Positions 47,599 to 59,834 are shown, counted from the stretch's first letter. The stretch: DNA of 64,000 bases from Brachynemurus nebulosus (GCA_035578155.1 JAPWDM010000004.1:57028660-57092659), one strand, 5' to 3'. Program-made: numbers and translations. The notes: generated by a model from the sequence alone, not told the origin.

Positions 47599-47905
47599 CT
47601 AGCTGCGACCCGCGGTGTCACACATAAAATTATCTGAATTATGGGTAAAATTTATAGGTCAATTCAATCATATATTCCAAAATTCTGTGCAAAATCAATT
47701 ATTTATAGCACTTGACCCTGCTCGCCCAATGACTCTAAGATAAACTATCTTGATATTTTATTAGCATGGGTAATTTCCGCACCGTAAGAACTTAGTATGG
47801 GTACCTATACTAGCAGTTTTAGAATTGTTTCTATTTTAGGCCCTTCAAGGCACCAAGGCCCCGGAAAATCATTTTAACGTCACTTTCATCTTTCGCAGAT
47901 CTTGG
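47599..47905 (-). mobile_element. Helitron-type element, 3' part
   Basis: On the minus strand it ends CCGCGGGTCGCAGCTAG|T at 47599. The following 300 bases match 4535-4850 at roughly 90% ('aattcaatcatatattccaa', 'gacccgctcgcccaatga' type text). The 5' end is not found; homology stops near the phrase 'ctttcgcag'. Confidence 0.65.
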
Positions 47906-48284
47906 CACAATACAAAATTTTATACAGTAATGGATCTATACTGTGGTGAATTTAGTTCAGTAAATAAAAATACTTAATTATATAATTTAAAAATTTAATT
48001 GAGCAATTAGAATAAAATTTCAACATATTTAAGCAACAAAGTTACAATTTTCTACTGAAAAGTATTTTGAAATAGCTATTACTTACTCAATTAAGTTATG
48101 ATGTTAATAAGTGTGCTATGACTAACTTTAGTATTATAATAATTATATTATTCAGTTTTTTTTGTCCACAGTCTTTTTGATGTTATAAAATGATGTTTAG
48201 AAAAATGTTATACTTTTATTTTAATATCTAATATTATGTGAAATTTCTAAAAGTATCCAGATAATTTACAATGATGACACATAC

Positions 48285-48672
48285 CATGGCGGTGCATATC
48301 ATAAATGGTCCTCATAATGTCTTTTTTTATAACTGAATCGCAGTCGGTAGTTTTGGGACACATTCTTTTTTGCGTTCCTTAGGCTCAGCTGGTTTTTTGC
48401 CACTTGAACTGCTCTTGCAATTGAAGATATACTTAAATCTAATGCTGAAGCTACTCTCTAAAACCGCGCAATATTGTATTTAATTAAAATGTTAAAATTA
48501 ATCATGAGTGTTACTTAATAAATTAATATATTTGCAAAAATTTTATATTTACCTCTTGTACGGCAGTTAAAGGAATCAAAGGACCACCATTTTGCAATTC
48601 TAAAGTAAAATAGTTTATCAATTTTAAAATCACGGAATTCATTACCTCATAAATGACTTTAGATTTCGGCAT
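48285..48672 (-). pseudogene. Two-exon remnant of an insect transposase-like gene
   Basis: Exon 1 (48672-48553) is MPKSKVIYEVMNSVILKLIN, YFTLELQNGGPLIPLTAVQE, followed by a donor GAG|GTAAAT. A 95-base intron ends TTTTAG, and exon 2 (48457-48285) continues in phase RVASALDLSIS, then with frameshifts SSSSGKKPAEPKERKKECVP, KLPT and DCDSVIKKDIMRTIYDMHRH before a donor ATG|GTATGT. The order 'MPK..vi......I..v..yf..E..nGgplIPl..v..RVa.al..s', a Ser/Lys-rich linker and 'D.D..vikk.i...iy..h' is one I recall from spliced DDE-type ORFs common in insects. An HTH role for exon 1 is likely. At least two frameshifts in exon 2 and no downstream DDE exon make it a pseudogene. Confidence 0.6.
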
Positions 48673-49655
48673 TTTAGAAAACGAGATAATATTCGCTAGA
48701 TAGCAATCACTAGATAACAAAACTCTTCAACAAAAATTTGAACAGTGTACTTGATATACTCTTCTTGTTAGCATAAACAATCACACCACTGGAAGATTTC
48801 AAATGTTTCGAAGCATAGTACAGTAAGGCTCACACAAATAGTTCAAAATTATAACTGTTTAATTGCAAATAAATTAACCAAATGTTTCAATCGTAGTTAA
48901 ACTTTTTTTATCAATAACAGCTTATATTTGTTTTCTGACCCACAGCCCGCTATTGCCAGGGATACAAATAATTTTGACTACATAAAGGTTAATTATTAAA
49001 CATGATAGGTACATTTAAAGCACCTAATTTTCGTCAGGTTACTATATTTATTTTTAGGTTTAAAAAAATTTAATAAAATTTAATAAAATATAACAAAATG
49101 GAATTCTGAGATAATCTTTTTATAATACTAAAACTTGACTTCGCTTGGTATAAAATTGTTTGAAAATTTATATCTTTATTTTATGTTTTTGAAAATATCT
49201 TTTCGTATTAGAGGTATACATTTCCAATGCAAATGTAACTCCCCATGCAGGTGATTTTAGTGGATTGTATCATCATTCTAGAATTTGAATTAACCCATTT
49301 CTTTAAACTTTAAATAATTTATTTAGCTATCTTCTACTAAAAGTATTCATTCAAAAAATTCGCCATCAAAAAACATTATTAAAGTTAAAAAAGACAAAAT
49401 ATTAATTGGCGAACCGGCTTAAAAACAGCAGGTGGGTCAGATCTGGCCCGCCGACCGTAGTTTTCTGACGTCTGACGGGTTAGCAAATTAATGTGCTATT
49501 AGAGCTTCTACTAACAAAAATGAACAGAAATTAAAAAAAAGTCTGAAATTTAATTTCGTAAATAACAGTTAATCTGACCGTAATTCTTTAAGGACATAAA
49601 GTTTAATTACTATAAATAATTTACTGTTGAGAGGTTTACTTTGTGAAATTTCATT
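48673..49655. other. Unassigned sequence
   Basis: AT-rich with a slightly GC-richer patch at 49410-49490 ('ggtgggtcagatctggcccgccgacc'). No gene or repeat was recognised. Confidence 0.45.
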
Positions 49656-49821
49656 TTAAATATTAAAAATATTTAAAGTTTTAATTACTTTGTCAATTTC
49701 ACTAGAATTGAGTAGAATTTACTAAACGCGTTTTCAAAATTGAAAACGCGTTTAGTAAATTCTACTCAATTCTAGTGAAATTGACAAAGTAATTAAAACT
49801 TTAAATATTTTTAATATTTAA
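49656..49821. repeat. Perfect 166-bp palindrome (82-bp arms, 2-bp spacer)
   Basis: Bases 49656-49737 are the exact reverse complement of 49740-49821, with AA between them. The centre reads ACGCGTTTTCAA-AA-TTGAAAACGCGT. No mismatch was found on base-by-base comparison. It encodes nothing. Confidence 0.95.
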
Positions 49822-50230
49822 TTACTATATAATTATAATAGTATTATAGTAACCCATATATTAAAACCCAGATATTAAAAGCCCACAAACTTAAATATGG
49901 CATGTTCATATTATTCTAGTGGTTTTGACAAAGAGACTAATTATTTATAAATTTTATAATACGCGAAAGGTTAAACTTATGATTAAACAGATGCGTATGA
50001 TATAATAAGACCAATAAAACCCGCAAAATATTAAATTTATATCCAAAAAACCTTTAAAAAACAATCAATAAATTCCAAGTACATAATATATTTATTACTT
50101 ATAGTGAAAACAACGACAACTGAAAATACGTAAAAGATGGGGCTGTTATGTGTAAATAAAAGAATTTTTAATTAATATATTTTACACCACACCAGTTTAT
50201 TTCTTTTTGCAGAGAAACACCCTTTGCTAA
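49822..50230. other. AT-rich stretch, nothing recognised
   Basis: Left flank of the Tigger element; no signal. Confidence 0.5.
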
Positions 50231-50475
50231 TACAGTAGAACCTGTTTAAGTTGGACACCCGCGGTGCAATCAAAAACTGTCCAACATAAACAGGTGTCCA
50301 ACATATGCAAAATACCAAAATCATCTACGCTTAGTAATTTTAAGGTTATCACTAATTTAGAATATAATGCAAAATTAATTATTTTTAAAGTAATACATAT
50401 ACACACATCTACGTATCAATATTTATTGAAATAAACTATCGAATAACAATCGTAATACATACATATTATAGATAT

Positions 50476-52035
50476 TTAAACATTATCTTTCGTAAAAAAA
50501 TCACTTATCTTAGTTTGTTTGGATACAATTTTTAGGAAAATTTTGCTTTCTAATTTGCTTTGAATTCTGAATAAATCTTCTAACAGTTCGCATGGGTTTT
50601 CAGTTAAATACTTAATGGCGGTATTTATACCGTTCAAAGCTTCTTCAGGGGTTGTTGGTTTCTCCGCTACTTTCTCGCACTCGTCACTAGATTCTTCGAT
50701 TTCTTGTTCCTCGTCTAGTTGTAAAACATGTTGAAGAACGTCTTGATGTGTATTGAAGACATGATCGTGTACCTCCAAGTAGGCATCGGCGGTGATCATT
50801 TCTTCAGCAGTCTGTAACTGATTTTGAAACTCTGGAGGTAATAATTTAATTGCATCGCGAAGTTCTGAATCAGGGTCTTCATTATGATCCCCTTCATTTG
50901 CTTTTGGAATACTAAAACCAGCTCGTCTAAAACACTTAACAATTGTTTCCGTAGATACAGCTTGCCATGCTTCGCTGATCCATCGAATTGCATCCAAAAC
51001 CGTGACTGAGTTGATAAATTCCTTGTGGTTGTTAGAAATTTCAGATTTAGCAACAAAACACATAAGCAAACTTTTGCGGTAATAAGCTTTCATTGTTCGA
51101 ATCACGCCTTGATCTAGTGGCTGAATTTCCGATGTTAGATTTGGCGGTAAATAAACAAGTTTAACATTCTCGAACGATTTCATAATCTTATGACTTGTAG
51201 CACTATCTAGTATGATCACAATTTTTCTAGCAGCTTTACGCATTTGCCTGTCAATATCTGACAAACAACTTTCAAAAATATCAGTCGTCATCCATGCCCT
51301 TTTATTGTGTCGCCAAATAACGGGAAGCTCCTTACATCTCATTTGTTTAAAAGCTCGAGGACGTGCTGATTTCCCAATTACTAACGGCGTTAACTTTTCT
51401 CCGACCGAACTCGTACATAATAGAACAGTTAACCGTTCTTTAGACAATTTACCACCTTTGTATGGATCACCTTGTACAACATAACTTTTTTTGTCTAATA
51501 AACGCCAAAAAAGACCAGTTTCGTCTGCATTAAACCGATCTTCTGGCGCATAATCTTGCAACAGATTTTCCAGTTTTCTTTTCCACTCTTCCGCCTCTTC
51601 TAAGTCTGCTGATGCTGATTCTCCACACAAAGTTTTAAATTTAATATTATGTCGATTTAGAAAACTTTCTAACCATCCATTACTTGCTTGAAAATTAATG
51701 TCTAATTTTAAGGCTATCGCTTTTGCTTTTTCTTGCAGTAGAGGACCGGATACTGGAAGATTCGATGAACGGCACTTAACAAAAAAGTCATAAACTTTTT
51801 GATTTATTGCTTCATTACCAGTTTTACGAATTTTTCGTTTTCGTTCGGCGCTGCAATTCTTTTCGTAAGCTTTCAAAATTTCGTCTTTACACTTCAAAAT
51901 ATTCCCAACAGTTGATTTGGAAATTCCAAATTGGTCGGCTGCCTTTCTTAAACTAACACCATTCTCTATTAAGTCTATAACATTTTTTTTCTTTTCAATG
52001 GTCAATTCTACTAAACATTTTCGCTTCGAACTCAT
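50476..52035 (-). CDS. Tigger/pogo-like transposase, 519 aa, intact
   Basis: It would cut and paste its own element in the nucleus, joining at TA. Residues 10-50 form a pipsqueak-type helix-turn-helix (KKKNVIDLIENGVSLRKAAD, FGISKSTV). Residues 75-135 form a CENP-B-type HTH (VSGPLLQEKAKAIALKL, NGWLESFLNRHNI). The DDE core runs from about 165 to 380, with Asp171 in NADETGLFWRL, Asp277 in VIILDSATSHK and Asp308 in IQPLDQGVI, a spacing of 30 between the last two, as in Tigger. LDSATSH departs slightly from the commoner LDNAP-H. Residues 440-456 are acidic. The C-terminus QTKISDFF (507-514) fits a PCNA-interacting (PIP) box, Q-x-x-[ILM]-x-x-F-F, a feature known in Drosophila pogo transposase. Length is in the usual range. 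The start is the first ATG after upstream stops and no frame damage is present. The gene sits centrally between both TIRs. Confidence 0.95.
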   Translation of the reverse strand: MSSKRKCLVELTIEKKKNVIDLIENGVSLRKAADQFGISKSTVGNILKCKDEILKAYEKNCSAERKRKIRKTGNEAINQKVYDFFVKCRSSNLPVSGPLLQEKAKAIALKLDINFQASNGWLESFLNRHNIKFKTLCGESASADLEEAEEWKRKLENLLQDYAPEDRFNADETGLFWRLLDKKSYVVQGDPYKGGKLSKERLTVLLCTSSVGEKLTPLVIGKSARPRAFKQMRCKELPVIWRHNKRAWMTTDIFESCLSDIDRQMRKAARKIVIILDSATSHKIMKSFENVKLVYLPPNLTSEIQPLDQGVIRTMKAYYRKSLLMCFVAKSEISNNHKEFINSVTVLDAIRWISEAWQAVSTETIVKCFRRAGFSIPKANEGDHNEDPDSELRDAIKLLPPEFQNQLQTAEEMITADAYLEVHDHVFNTHQDVLQHVLQLDEEQEIEESSDECEKVAEKPTTPEEALNGINTAIKYLTENPCELLEDLFRIQSKLESKIFLKIVSKQTKISDFFTKDNV

Positions 52036-52143
52036 GGTGCTAAATTTGTAACTAATAAATATTCAAGAGATCTGTACACATGAAATCACTGCTGATTATT
52101 GACTAATAACCATTGTGACTGCCGAGCTTTTATATTTTTAGGA

Positions 52144-52233
52144 CATAACTAACACGTGTTTCGGTCACGTGTAAAAATTCAATTATTATAACTGTCATAA
52201 CATAACTAACACGTGTTTCGGTCACGTGTAAAA
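52144..52233. promoter_or_regulatory. Direct repeats with four CACGTG boxes upstream of the transposase
   Basis: A 33-bp unit (CATAACTAACACGTGTTTCG then GTCACGTGTAAAA) occurs at 52144-52176 and 52201-52233 with 57-base spacing, about 110-200 bases upstream of the transposase ATG. Each holds two CACGTG hexamers (E-box type). They could bind a host bHLH factor or the transposase. No TATA box is obvious. Confidence 0.6.
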
Positions 52234-52640
52234 TACATGAATGTCCAACGTAAACAGGTCAAAATATCAAAAATCATTTTAAAAAACTGTCCAAATTAGA
52301 CAGGTTTCCAACATATAGAGGTGTCCAACTTATAAGTATTAATATGCATTTAAAACAATGTAATTTCGCCAGGCCAATTGAAAAGTGTCCAACTTGAGCA
52401 GGTGTCCAGTATACAGAGGTGTCCAACTTGGCAGGTTTCACTGTAACTCATTCACATTAATTTATGTATCAGACAAGCTCGTAATATAACTATCTCTGAC
52501 AAGATCGACTATCTAATATATTGAAATAGGATAGTAGAAATTATAATAACTTTTATATATGTTACAAAATTTTCTTTTTGAAATGAGTCATTTTCAGTTC
52601 TTATAAATAAGATTATATTTAAAATGCAGTGCATTACTAA

Positions 52641-52847
52641 TCTATATACACAATACACATATCATAAAATTGTAACGAGACCGTATCTGTACATGGAATG
52701 TTTTTGGAAAATTGTAGGTACTAATAATGTAGATAGTTGGAGATTTAGATACCAATATATTATATATACTATACTAAACATATAATATATATTTCTCACT
52801 GATTTTATACCAACGCTTCACGCAAACGACGTCCCGAGTACAGCTAG
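52641..52847 (+). mobile_element. Helitron-type short element (207 bp)
   Basis: The borders are A|TCTATATACACAATAC and GTACAGCTAG|T. The first 90 bases (TGTAACGAGACCGT(A/T)TCTGTA and the following text) and the last 40 (ACGCTTCACGCAAACGACGT) match the ends of the 811-bp member at 22131. It is therefore an internally deleted relative. Confidence 0.85.
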
Positions 52848-53585
<738 letters not shown>

Positions 53586-53593
53586 GTTTAAAT

Positions 53594-54311
53594 TAGAGAT
53601 GTCGATTTTCCAAAAAAAAGATCGATTTTTGGATCGATTTAAATCGAAATCAAAAAAATTGATTAAAAAAAAAAATCGGCTAAAAAAAAATCGATTCTGT
53701 GAGATCGATCTAAAAAATCGAAATTTTGAAAAGTTTAATAAAATTAGCTGATAATTTTTGTTTAAGGGACTTACTTGATAGTAATATCGTGTAAAAACGC
53801 CTTGTAAGGTATTATATTTGTAAAGGCGATGAGTGAGTTAACTTTTCAATTATAATTATAAAAAATAAGGCAATTGAATATGTAGGACGAATACCACGAA
53901 TTGAACCAAGTTTATTCAAAAATTTCAAACAAATTGACAAAAAAATGTTTTCTAAATAAGCCGCTTTTGTGGGAAAGGGATCGTCGTTGGCACAGATAGG
54001 TGGTTGCTTCCTTCCTTTTGTAGTAATAGTCAGACTTATGTAGAGCCATAAGAGGGGTTCGTTGATATAACGAGTAAAAAGTGACAATTAACAATAGAGA
54101 TTTTGGTGTTTCATTTTAACACATGTTTCTTTGTAGAATTCTGAATTACTATTAAAATTAAAGTTATTTTTGGAAAAAATAGGTTATCGATCTCTTACTT
54201 TTAATAATCGATTCATGAATCGATTCAAATGAGAAAAATCAAAAAAAGAAACGATTTTTTAAGCTTCGATTAATCGATTTTCGATTAATCGATTTAAAAT
54301 CGACACCTCTA
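53594..54311. mobile_element. hAT-type MITE with ATCGATT subterminal repeats (718 bp)
   Basis: The ends are TAGAGATGTCGATTTT and, inward from the right, TAGAGGTGTCGATTTT. An exact 8-bp duplication GTTTAAAT flanks both (53586-53593 and 54312-54319). Many ATCGATT or AATCGAT words cluster within 130 bases of each end. The central open frames (53812-54094) overlap in two frames and show no transposase motif. Confidence 0.88.
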
Positions 54312-54398
54312 GTTTAAATACAATTTGTATAGAACATCGACTGGCAATTGAGCTTTTTCATAAATACAAAATAAGAATACCTATACAGTATCAAGTAA

Positions 54399-54680
54399 GG
54401 CCGGGCATACACGTTACGGTATACCTGCGCAGATAAACCTGTGCAGGTAAACTGTACAGGCAACGAGCTCACACACGTTAGAGTATACCGGAGAGGTATA
54501 CCTGTACAGGTAAACTCCACAGATTTTACTCATGATTACTCATGACGCTTACTATGAAAGCGTATAAACAATTGAAATCATACATACCTGCGCAGGTAGA
54601 AAATACTGATTTTCAATTACCGCTGCAGTTTACCTGTACAGGTATACCTCTCCGGTATACCGTAACGTGTATGCCGGGCC
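54399..54680. mobile_element. Harbinger-type MITE (282 bp) with CAGGTA palindromes
   Basis: The ends GGCCGGGCATACACGTTACG and GGCCCGGCATACACGTTACG (inward) are inverted repeats of at least 28 bases. They are flanked by TAA on both sides (54396 and 54681), which fits the TWA target of PIF/Harbinger. Inside, the palindromes TACCTGTACAGGTA and TACCTGCGCAGGTA and variants occur five to six times. Confidence 0.85.
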
Positions 54681-54683
54681 TAA

Positions 54684-55150
54684 CAATTTTAGCTTAATGA
54701 TTTAACAATTATGTATTTCTTGTGTTATCAAGAAGTGTTAAATAACATTTAACAATATATCTCTAGTGAAAAAGATAACAACATCAATAACAAATATTCA
54801 GTAATTTAAAGGAAGACGTTGTAACAAAATAAATTCTTATTTATAATTTTTTAAGTTTCTCGCTCTATGGGTTATTCTCCCAGGGCAAAATGTAGAAAAA
54901 AATATTATTCATTTGTTCTTTGGATTCAATGTTTAATAGTTTTAGATGATTGTTATTTTGAGTAATATCTTTCAATGTGTATTTGGCTATGTAGTGAATT
55001 CGGTATGATTGGACAGGGACACTCTGTCAAGAAGTGATACAAATTGTCTGCTTTATCTGTGTTACAAATATATGCTTGCATAATATCTTAATATTTATCA
55101 TTTTACTGAAACTTGACGGCTATTGGGTCAGTGACGGCTACTGGTGCTCT

Positions 55151-55155
<5 letters not shown>
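54684..55155. other. AT-rich stretch, nothing recognised
   Basis: No coding or repeat signal. Confidence 0.5.

Positions 55156-55242
<87 letters not shown>
55156..55242. repeat. (TA)n microsatellite
   Basis: About 43 units; left flank of the 4.6-kb TIR element. Confidence 0.99.
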
Positions 55243-55246
<4 letters not shown>

Positions 55247-58200
55247 AGTGTATAGTTTGGGAACACTATGTTTTTTTGGTAGGATATCGTGCGCCAATGT
55301 TCTAGCATCACCATATAACTTAAGAAAATGACTTTCTTTCAGAACTTTCTAAGAAAAAGGGAATTTTCAACATAACGTATAAAATGGGGATTTTCAGTGT
55401 AACGTTTTATTTAAGGACATGTCCCCATATTATACGTTATAATAGATGTCCTCATAATATGCGGTAGAATGTTAGTATGTTTATATATGCAACGTATACG
55501 TTGAGAACAAAGGAATCATACGCAATAGATATTTTGGGGACATAGAAAGTTGGCGTGTTGATATAATGTTGAAATTGAGGACATTTTTTAATGTATACTG
55601 TATAGTTCCGGAACATTTAATTCTAACTTCTACTAATTAATGTGATAATCTTTTTTCATTTCATTGAATTAAAAAAACTATGTCATTTATCCCATTGACA
55701 TTTATTGAATAATAATTAATTATAATTAATGTATTCAGATCGTCCACTTTGTACTCGATGCATTGATATTCTTTTTCTGTAAGCATTGCGTTTGAATATG
55801 GAACGTTTATTATCCTTTGAAATAATCAGATTGGGTAGCGAGATAAGCATTGATAACTTTATGTGTAACCATTATTCTTTGTCATAAGTAAAAGACTATA
55901 CGCAGTAGATATTTTAGGGACAGCGAAGTTTGAAGTATTGATATAATGTTGAGACTGAGGACATCTTTAGTAGTATATTATATAGTTTGCAGACCTCTGA
56001 ACTTTTACAAGATAATTCTCTAATCTTCTATTATTTCATTATAAAACGTAAAACTTAAGATGATAAAAGCCTTAATCATGGCATTTGTAGCATGCGACGA
56101 TCGGGTAATAAAGAAAATAAAAAAGTCGTAACGAGTCAACTACCATGTCTTCAAATAATACGTTGTACAAAGGTGTATTTCTTTCTTCAATCTTTTTATT
56201 CAAAACGTAAGATATATTGACTGCCTATATAACTAGTGATTTTCTCGGTATCAAAAGTGTTTAAAAACGACAAGATTATTAACGTTTTCTGTACTGATAA
56301 TTCTGATAATAAATAAAAATACTTATCCAGAGCAAAAATTAATATGCTTTCATAAGTGGCTTTAGTAACTATTAACTGATCATTAGTGCCAATTCATCTG
56401 AGTGGCTTGATTGGCACTGAATACCAGTTAATAATTACTAAATTTCAGTTGAAGTCACTGAAAAAATTAAGACCGAAAAAATAGTTTAATGACAAAAAGA
56501 TGAGAAAAATATTAGTTCTTTAATATTTTTCTACTTGATAAAAAAATTTTTTTTGCCCATGTTTTATATATCACCGTGTTTGTAAAGAACCACAGAACGA
56601 AATAAAAACAAAAAACGAGATTCGAAAAAAATCAGTTTATTAGTCGTTTCTGGCGTGAACTCCCCCCTTAATGTGACCAACAGAATATATATGTATTTAA
56701 TGATAGTTTGAGGACAGTTCTCATGCGTATTCGCTAATTGAATCCAATTAAAAAAGTGTAAAAAGAGTATTCCCTATGACTTTGAATCTTTATAATAATA
56801 CTTTATTATTAATAGGTAACATTTTATTTTGCTTACTGTGTAACATAAAATGCAAATGTTCATGATGTTGATTAAAATTCCTGTTGGACGTCAAGAGATA
56901 TATATCAGAGAGTTTGGGGACACCATGAGATACGCAATGTTTAGTTCGGGGACTTTTGAAAATTATTTTTATAAATTTTTCGCTGCAGTGTATAAAAAAT
57001 AATACTTTTTAATTTAAATATTAATTGTAAAGTTTATATAATATTTTGATAATACAATTTCGAACCCAGTAGAAAAGATTCTTAATGTGACCAACAGGAT
57101 ATATATGTATTTAATGATAGTTTGAGGACAGTTATCATGCGCATTCGCTAATTGAATCCAATTTAAAAATTGTAAAAAGAGTATTCCCTATGACTTTGAA
57201 TCTTTATAATAATACTTTATTATTAATAGGTAACATTTTATTTTGCTTACTGTGTAACATAAAATGCAAATGTTCATGATGTTGATTAAAATTCCTGTTG
57301 GACGTCAAGAGATATATATCAGAGAGTTTGGGGACACCATGAGATACGCAATGCTTAGTTCGGGGACTTTTGAAAATTATTTTTATAAATTTTTCGCTGC
57401 AGTGTATAAAAAATAATTTTTTTAATTTCAATATTAATTGTAAAGTTTATATAATATTTTGATAATACAATTTCGAACTCAGTAGAAAAGATTCTTAATG
57501 TGACCAACAGAATATATATGTATTTAATGATAGTTTGAGGACAGTTCTCATGCGTATTCGCTAATTGAATCCAATTAAAAAAGTGTAAAAAGAGTATTCC
57601 CTATGACTTTGAATCTTTATAATAATACTTTTTTTATTTATAGGTAACATTTTATTTTGCTTACTGTATAACATAAAATGCAAATGTTCATGATGTTGAT
57701 TAAAATTCCTGGTGGACGTCAAGAGATATATATCAGAGAGTTTGGGGACACCATGAGATACGCAATGTTTATTTCGGGGACTTTTGAAAATTATTTTTAT
57801 AAATTTTTCGCTGCAGTGTATAAAAAATAATTTTTTTTTAATTTCAATATTAATTGTAAAGTTTATATAATATTTTGATAATACAATTTCGAACTCAGTA
57901 GAAAAGATTCTTAATGTGACCAACAGGATATATATGTATTTAATGATAGTTTGAGGACAGTTATCATTCGCATTCGCTAATTGAATCCAATTTAAAAATT
58001 GAAAAAAGAGTATTCCCTATGACTTTGAATCTTTATAATAATACTTTATTATTAATAGGTATCATTTTATTTTGCTTACTGTGTAACATAAAATGCAAAT
58101 GTTCATGATGTTGATTAAAATTCCTGTTGGACGTCAAGAGATATATATCAGAGAGTTTGGGGACACCATGAGATACGCAATGTTTAGTTCGGGGACTTTT

Positions 58201-59834
58201 GAAAATTATTTTTATAAATTTTTCGCTGCAGTGTATAAAAAATAATTTTTTTTTAATTTCAATATTAATTGTAAAGTTTATATAATATTTTGATAATACA
58301 ATTTCGAACTCAGTAGAAAGGATTCTTAATGTGACCAACAGGGTATATATGTATTTAATGATAGTTTGAGGACAGTTATCATGCGCATTCGCTAATTGAA
58401 TCCAATTTAAAAATTGTAAAAAGAGTATTCCCTATGACTTTGAATCTTTATAATAATACTTTATTATTAATAGGTAACATTTTATTTTGCTTACTGTATA
58501 ACATAAAATGCAAATGTTCATGATGTTGATTAAAATTCCTGTTGGACGTCAAGAGATATATATCAGAGAGTTTGGGGACACCATGAGATACGCAATATTT
58601 AGTTCGGGGACTTTTGAAAATTATTTTTATAAATTTTTCGCTGCAGTGTATAAAAAATAATACTTTTTAATTTAAATATTAACTGTAAAGTTTATATAAT
58701 ATTTTGATAATACAATTTCGAACCCAGTAGAAAAGATTCTTAATGTGACCAACAGGATATATATGTATTTAATGATAGTTTGAGGACAGTTATCATGCGC
58801 ATTCGCTAATTGAATCCAATTTAAAAATTGTGATAAGAGTATTCCCTATGACTTTGAATCTTTATAATAATACTTTATTATTAATAGGTAACATTTTATT
58901 TTGCTTACTGTGTAACATAAAATGCAAATGTTCATGATGTTGATTAAAATTCCTGTTGGACGTCAAGAGATATATATCAGAGAGTTTGGGGACACCATGA
59001 GATACGCAATGCTTAGTTCGGGGACTTTTGAAAATTATTTTTATAAATTTTTCGCTGCAGTGTATAAAAAATAATTTTTTTAATTTCAATATTAATTGTA
59101 AAGTTTATATAATATTTTGATAATATAATTTCGAACTCAGTAGAAAAGATTCTTTATGTGACCAACAGAATATACATATGTATTTAATGATAGTTTGAGG
59201 ACAGTTCTCATGCACATTCGCTAATTGAATCCAATTTAAAAATTGTAAAAAGAGTATTCCCTATGACTTTGAATCTTTATAATAATACTTTATTAGGTAT
59301 TTTTTATTTATAGAATTTTATTTGGCATTCGCAGTGTTTAGTTCGGGGACTTTTGAGGATTAGTTTTATAAATTATTTTTATATAAATTGTTGGCTACAC
59401 TGAAATTTTAATTCGAGTTCCTCAATTTTTCGTGACTCACGAATTATTCACGTCGAGAAATTAGACTACGTTTTCTCTTATGCCTTATAATTCGTGTATT
59501 AGTTTTCACAGCATTGTATCTGCTAACCAACCGTCAACATGTTGAGCATACATACTTTTTGAAAAGTTTTATTAACCTAAATTTTTTTAATCGATGGTCG
59601 GAGTTTAATTCTTTAGTTTACACGGTGTTATATATGGGTTAGTTCGAGGACATTTTATTTTAGAATACTCACAATGCCATCTGTGCTTTTGTATACGAAT
59701 TATTTATATACAATTTCGGAAAGTTCTCATACTATACAATAGACTGAAGAATTTTTTGGAGACTGTCCTCATATTCTACAAATGTCCTCAAAAACTCCTA
59801 TATATGAAAATTCTGTTCCCATACTATCCGCTGG

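Larger units (their letters stand above)
50233..52443 (-). mobile_element. Complete Tigger/pogo-type DNA transposon (2211 bp)
   Basis: The ends are inverted repeats: CAGTAGAACCTGTTTAAG-TTGGACACC on the left and CAGTGAAACCTGCCAAG-TTGGACACC reading in from the right. TA flanks both (50231 and 52444). Between them lies one uninterrupted transposase on the minus strand. Both subterminal regions carry several copies of a GTCCAAC word next to CAGG (50275-50320 on the left; 52240-52430 on the right), likely transposase-binding sites. The 5' region of the gene also has a 33-bp direct repeat (see separate entry). All parts of a working element are in place. Confidence 0.95.

Noticed and set aside
51212..51484. 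90-codon plus-strand frame inside the Tigger transposase, and the 86-codon frame at 50796-51056
   Set aside because: Antisense and alternate-frame shadows of the transposase, which has the conserved domains.
57204..59089. Four similar minus-strand frames of 75-120 codons (KLFFIHCSEKFIKIIF type)
   Set aside because: They arise once per 414-bp satellite unit; starts vary and indels between units are not multiples of three.
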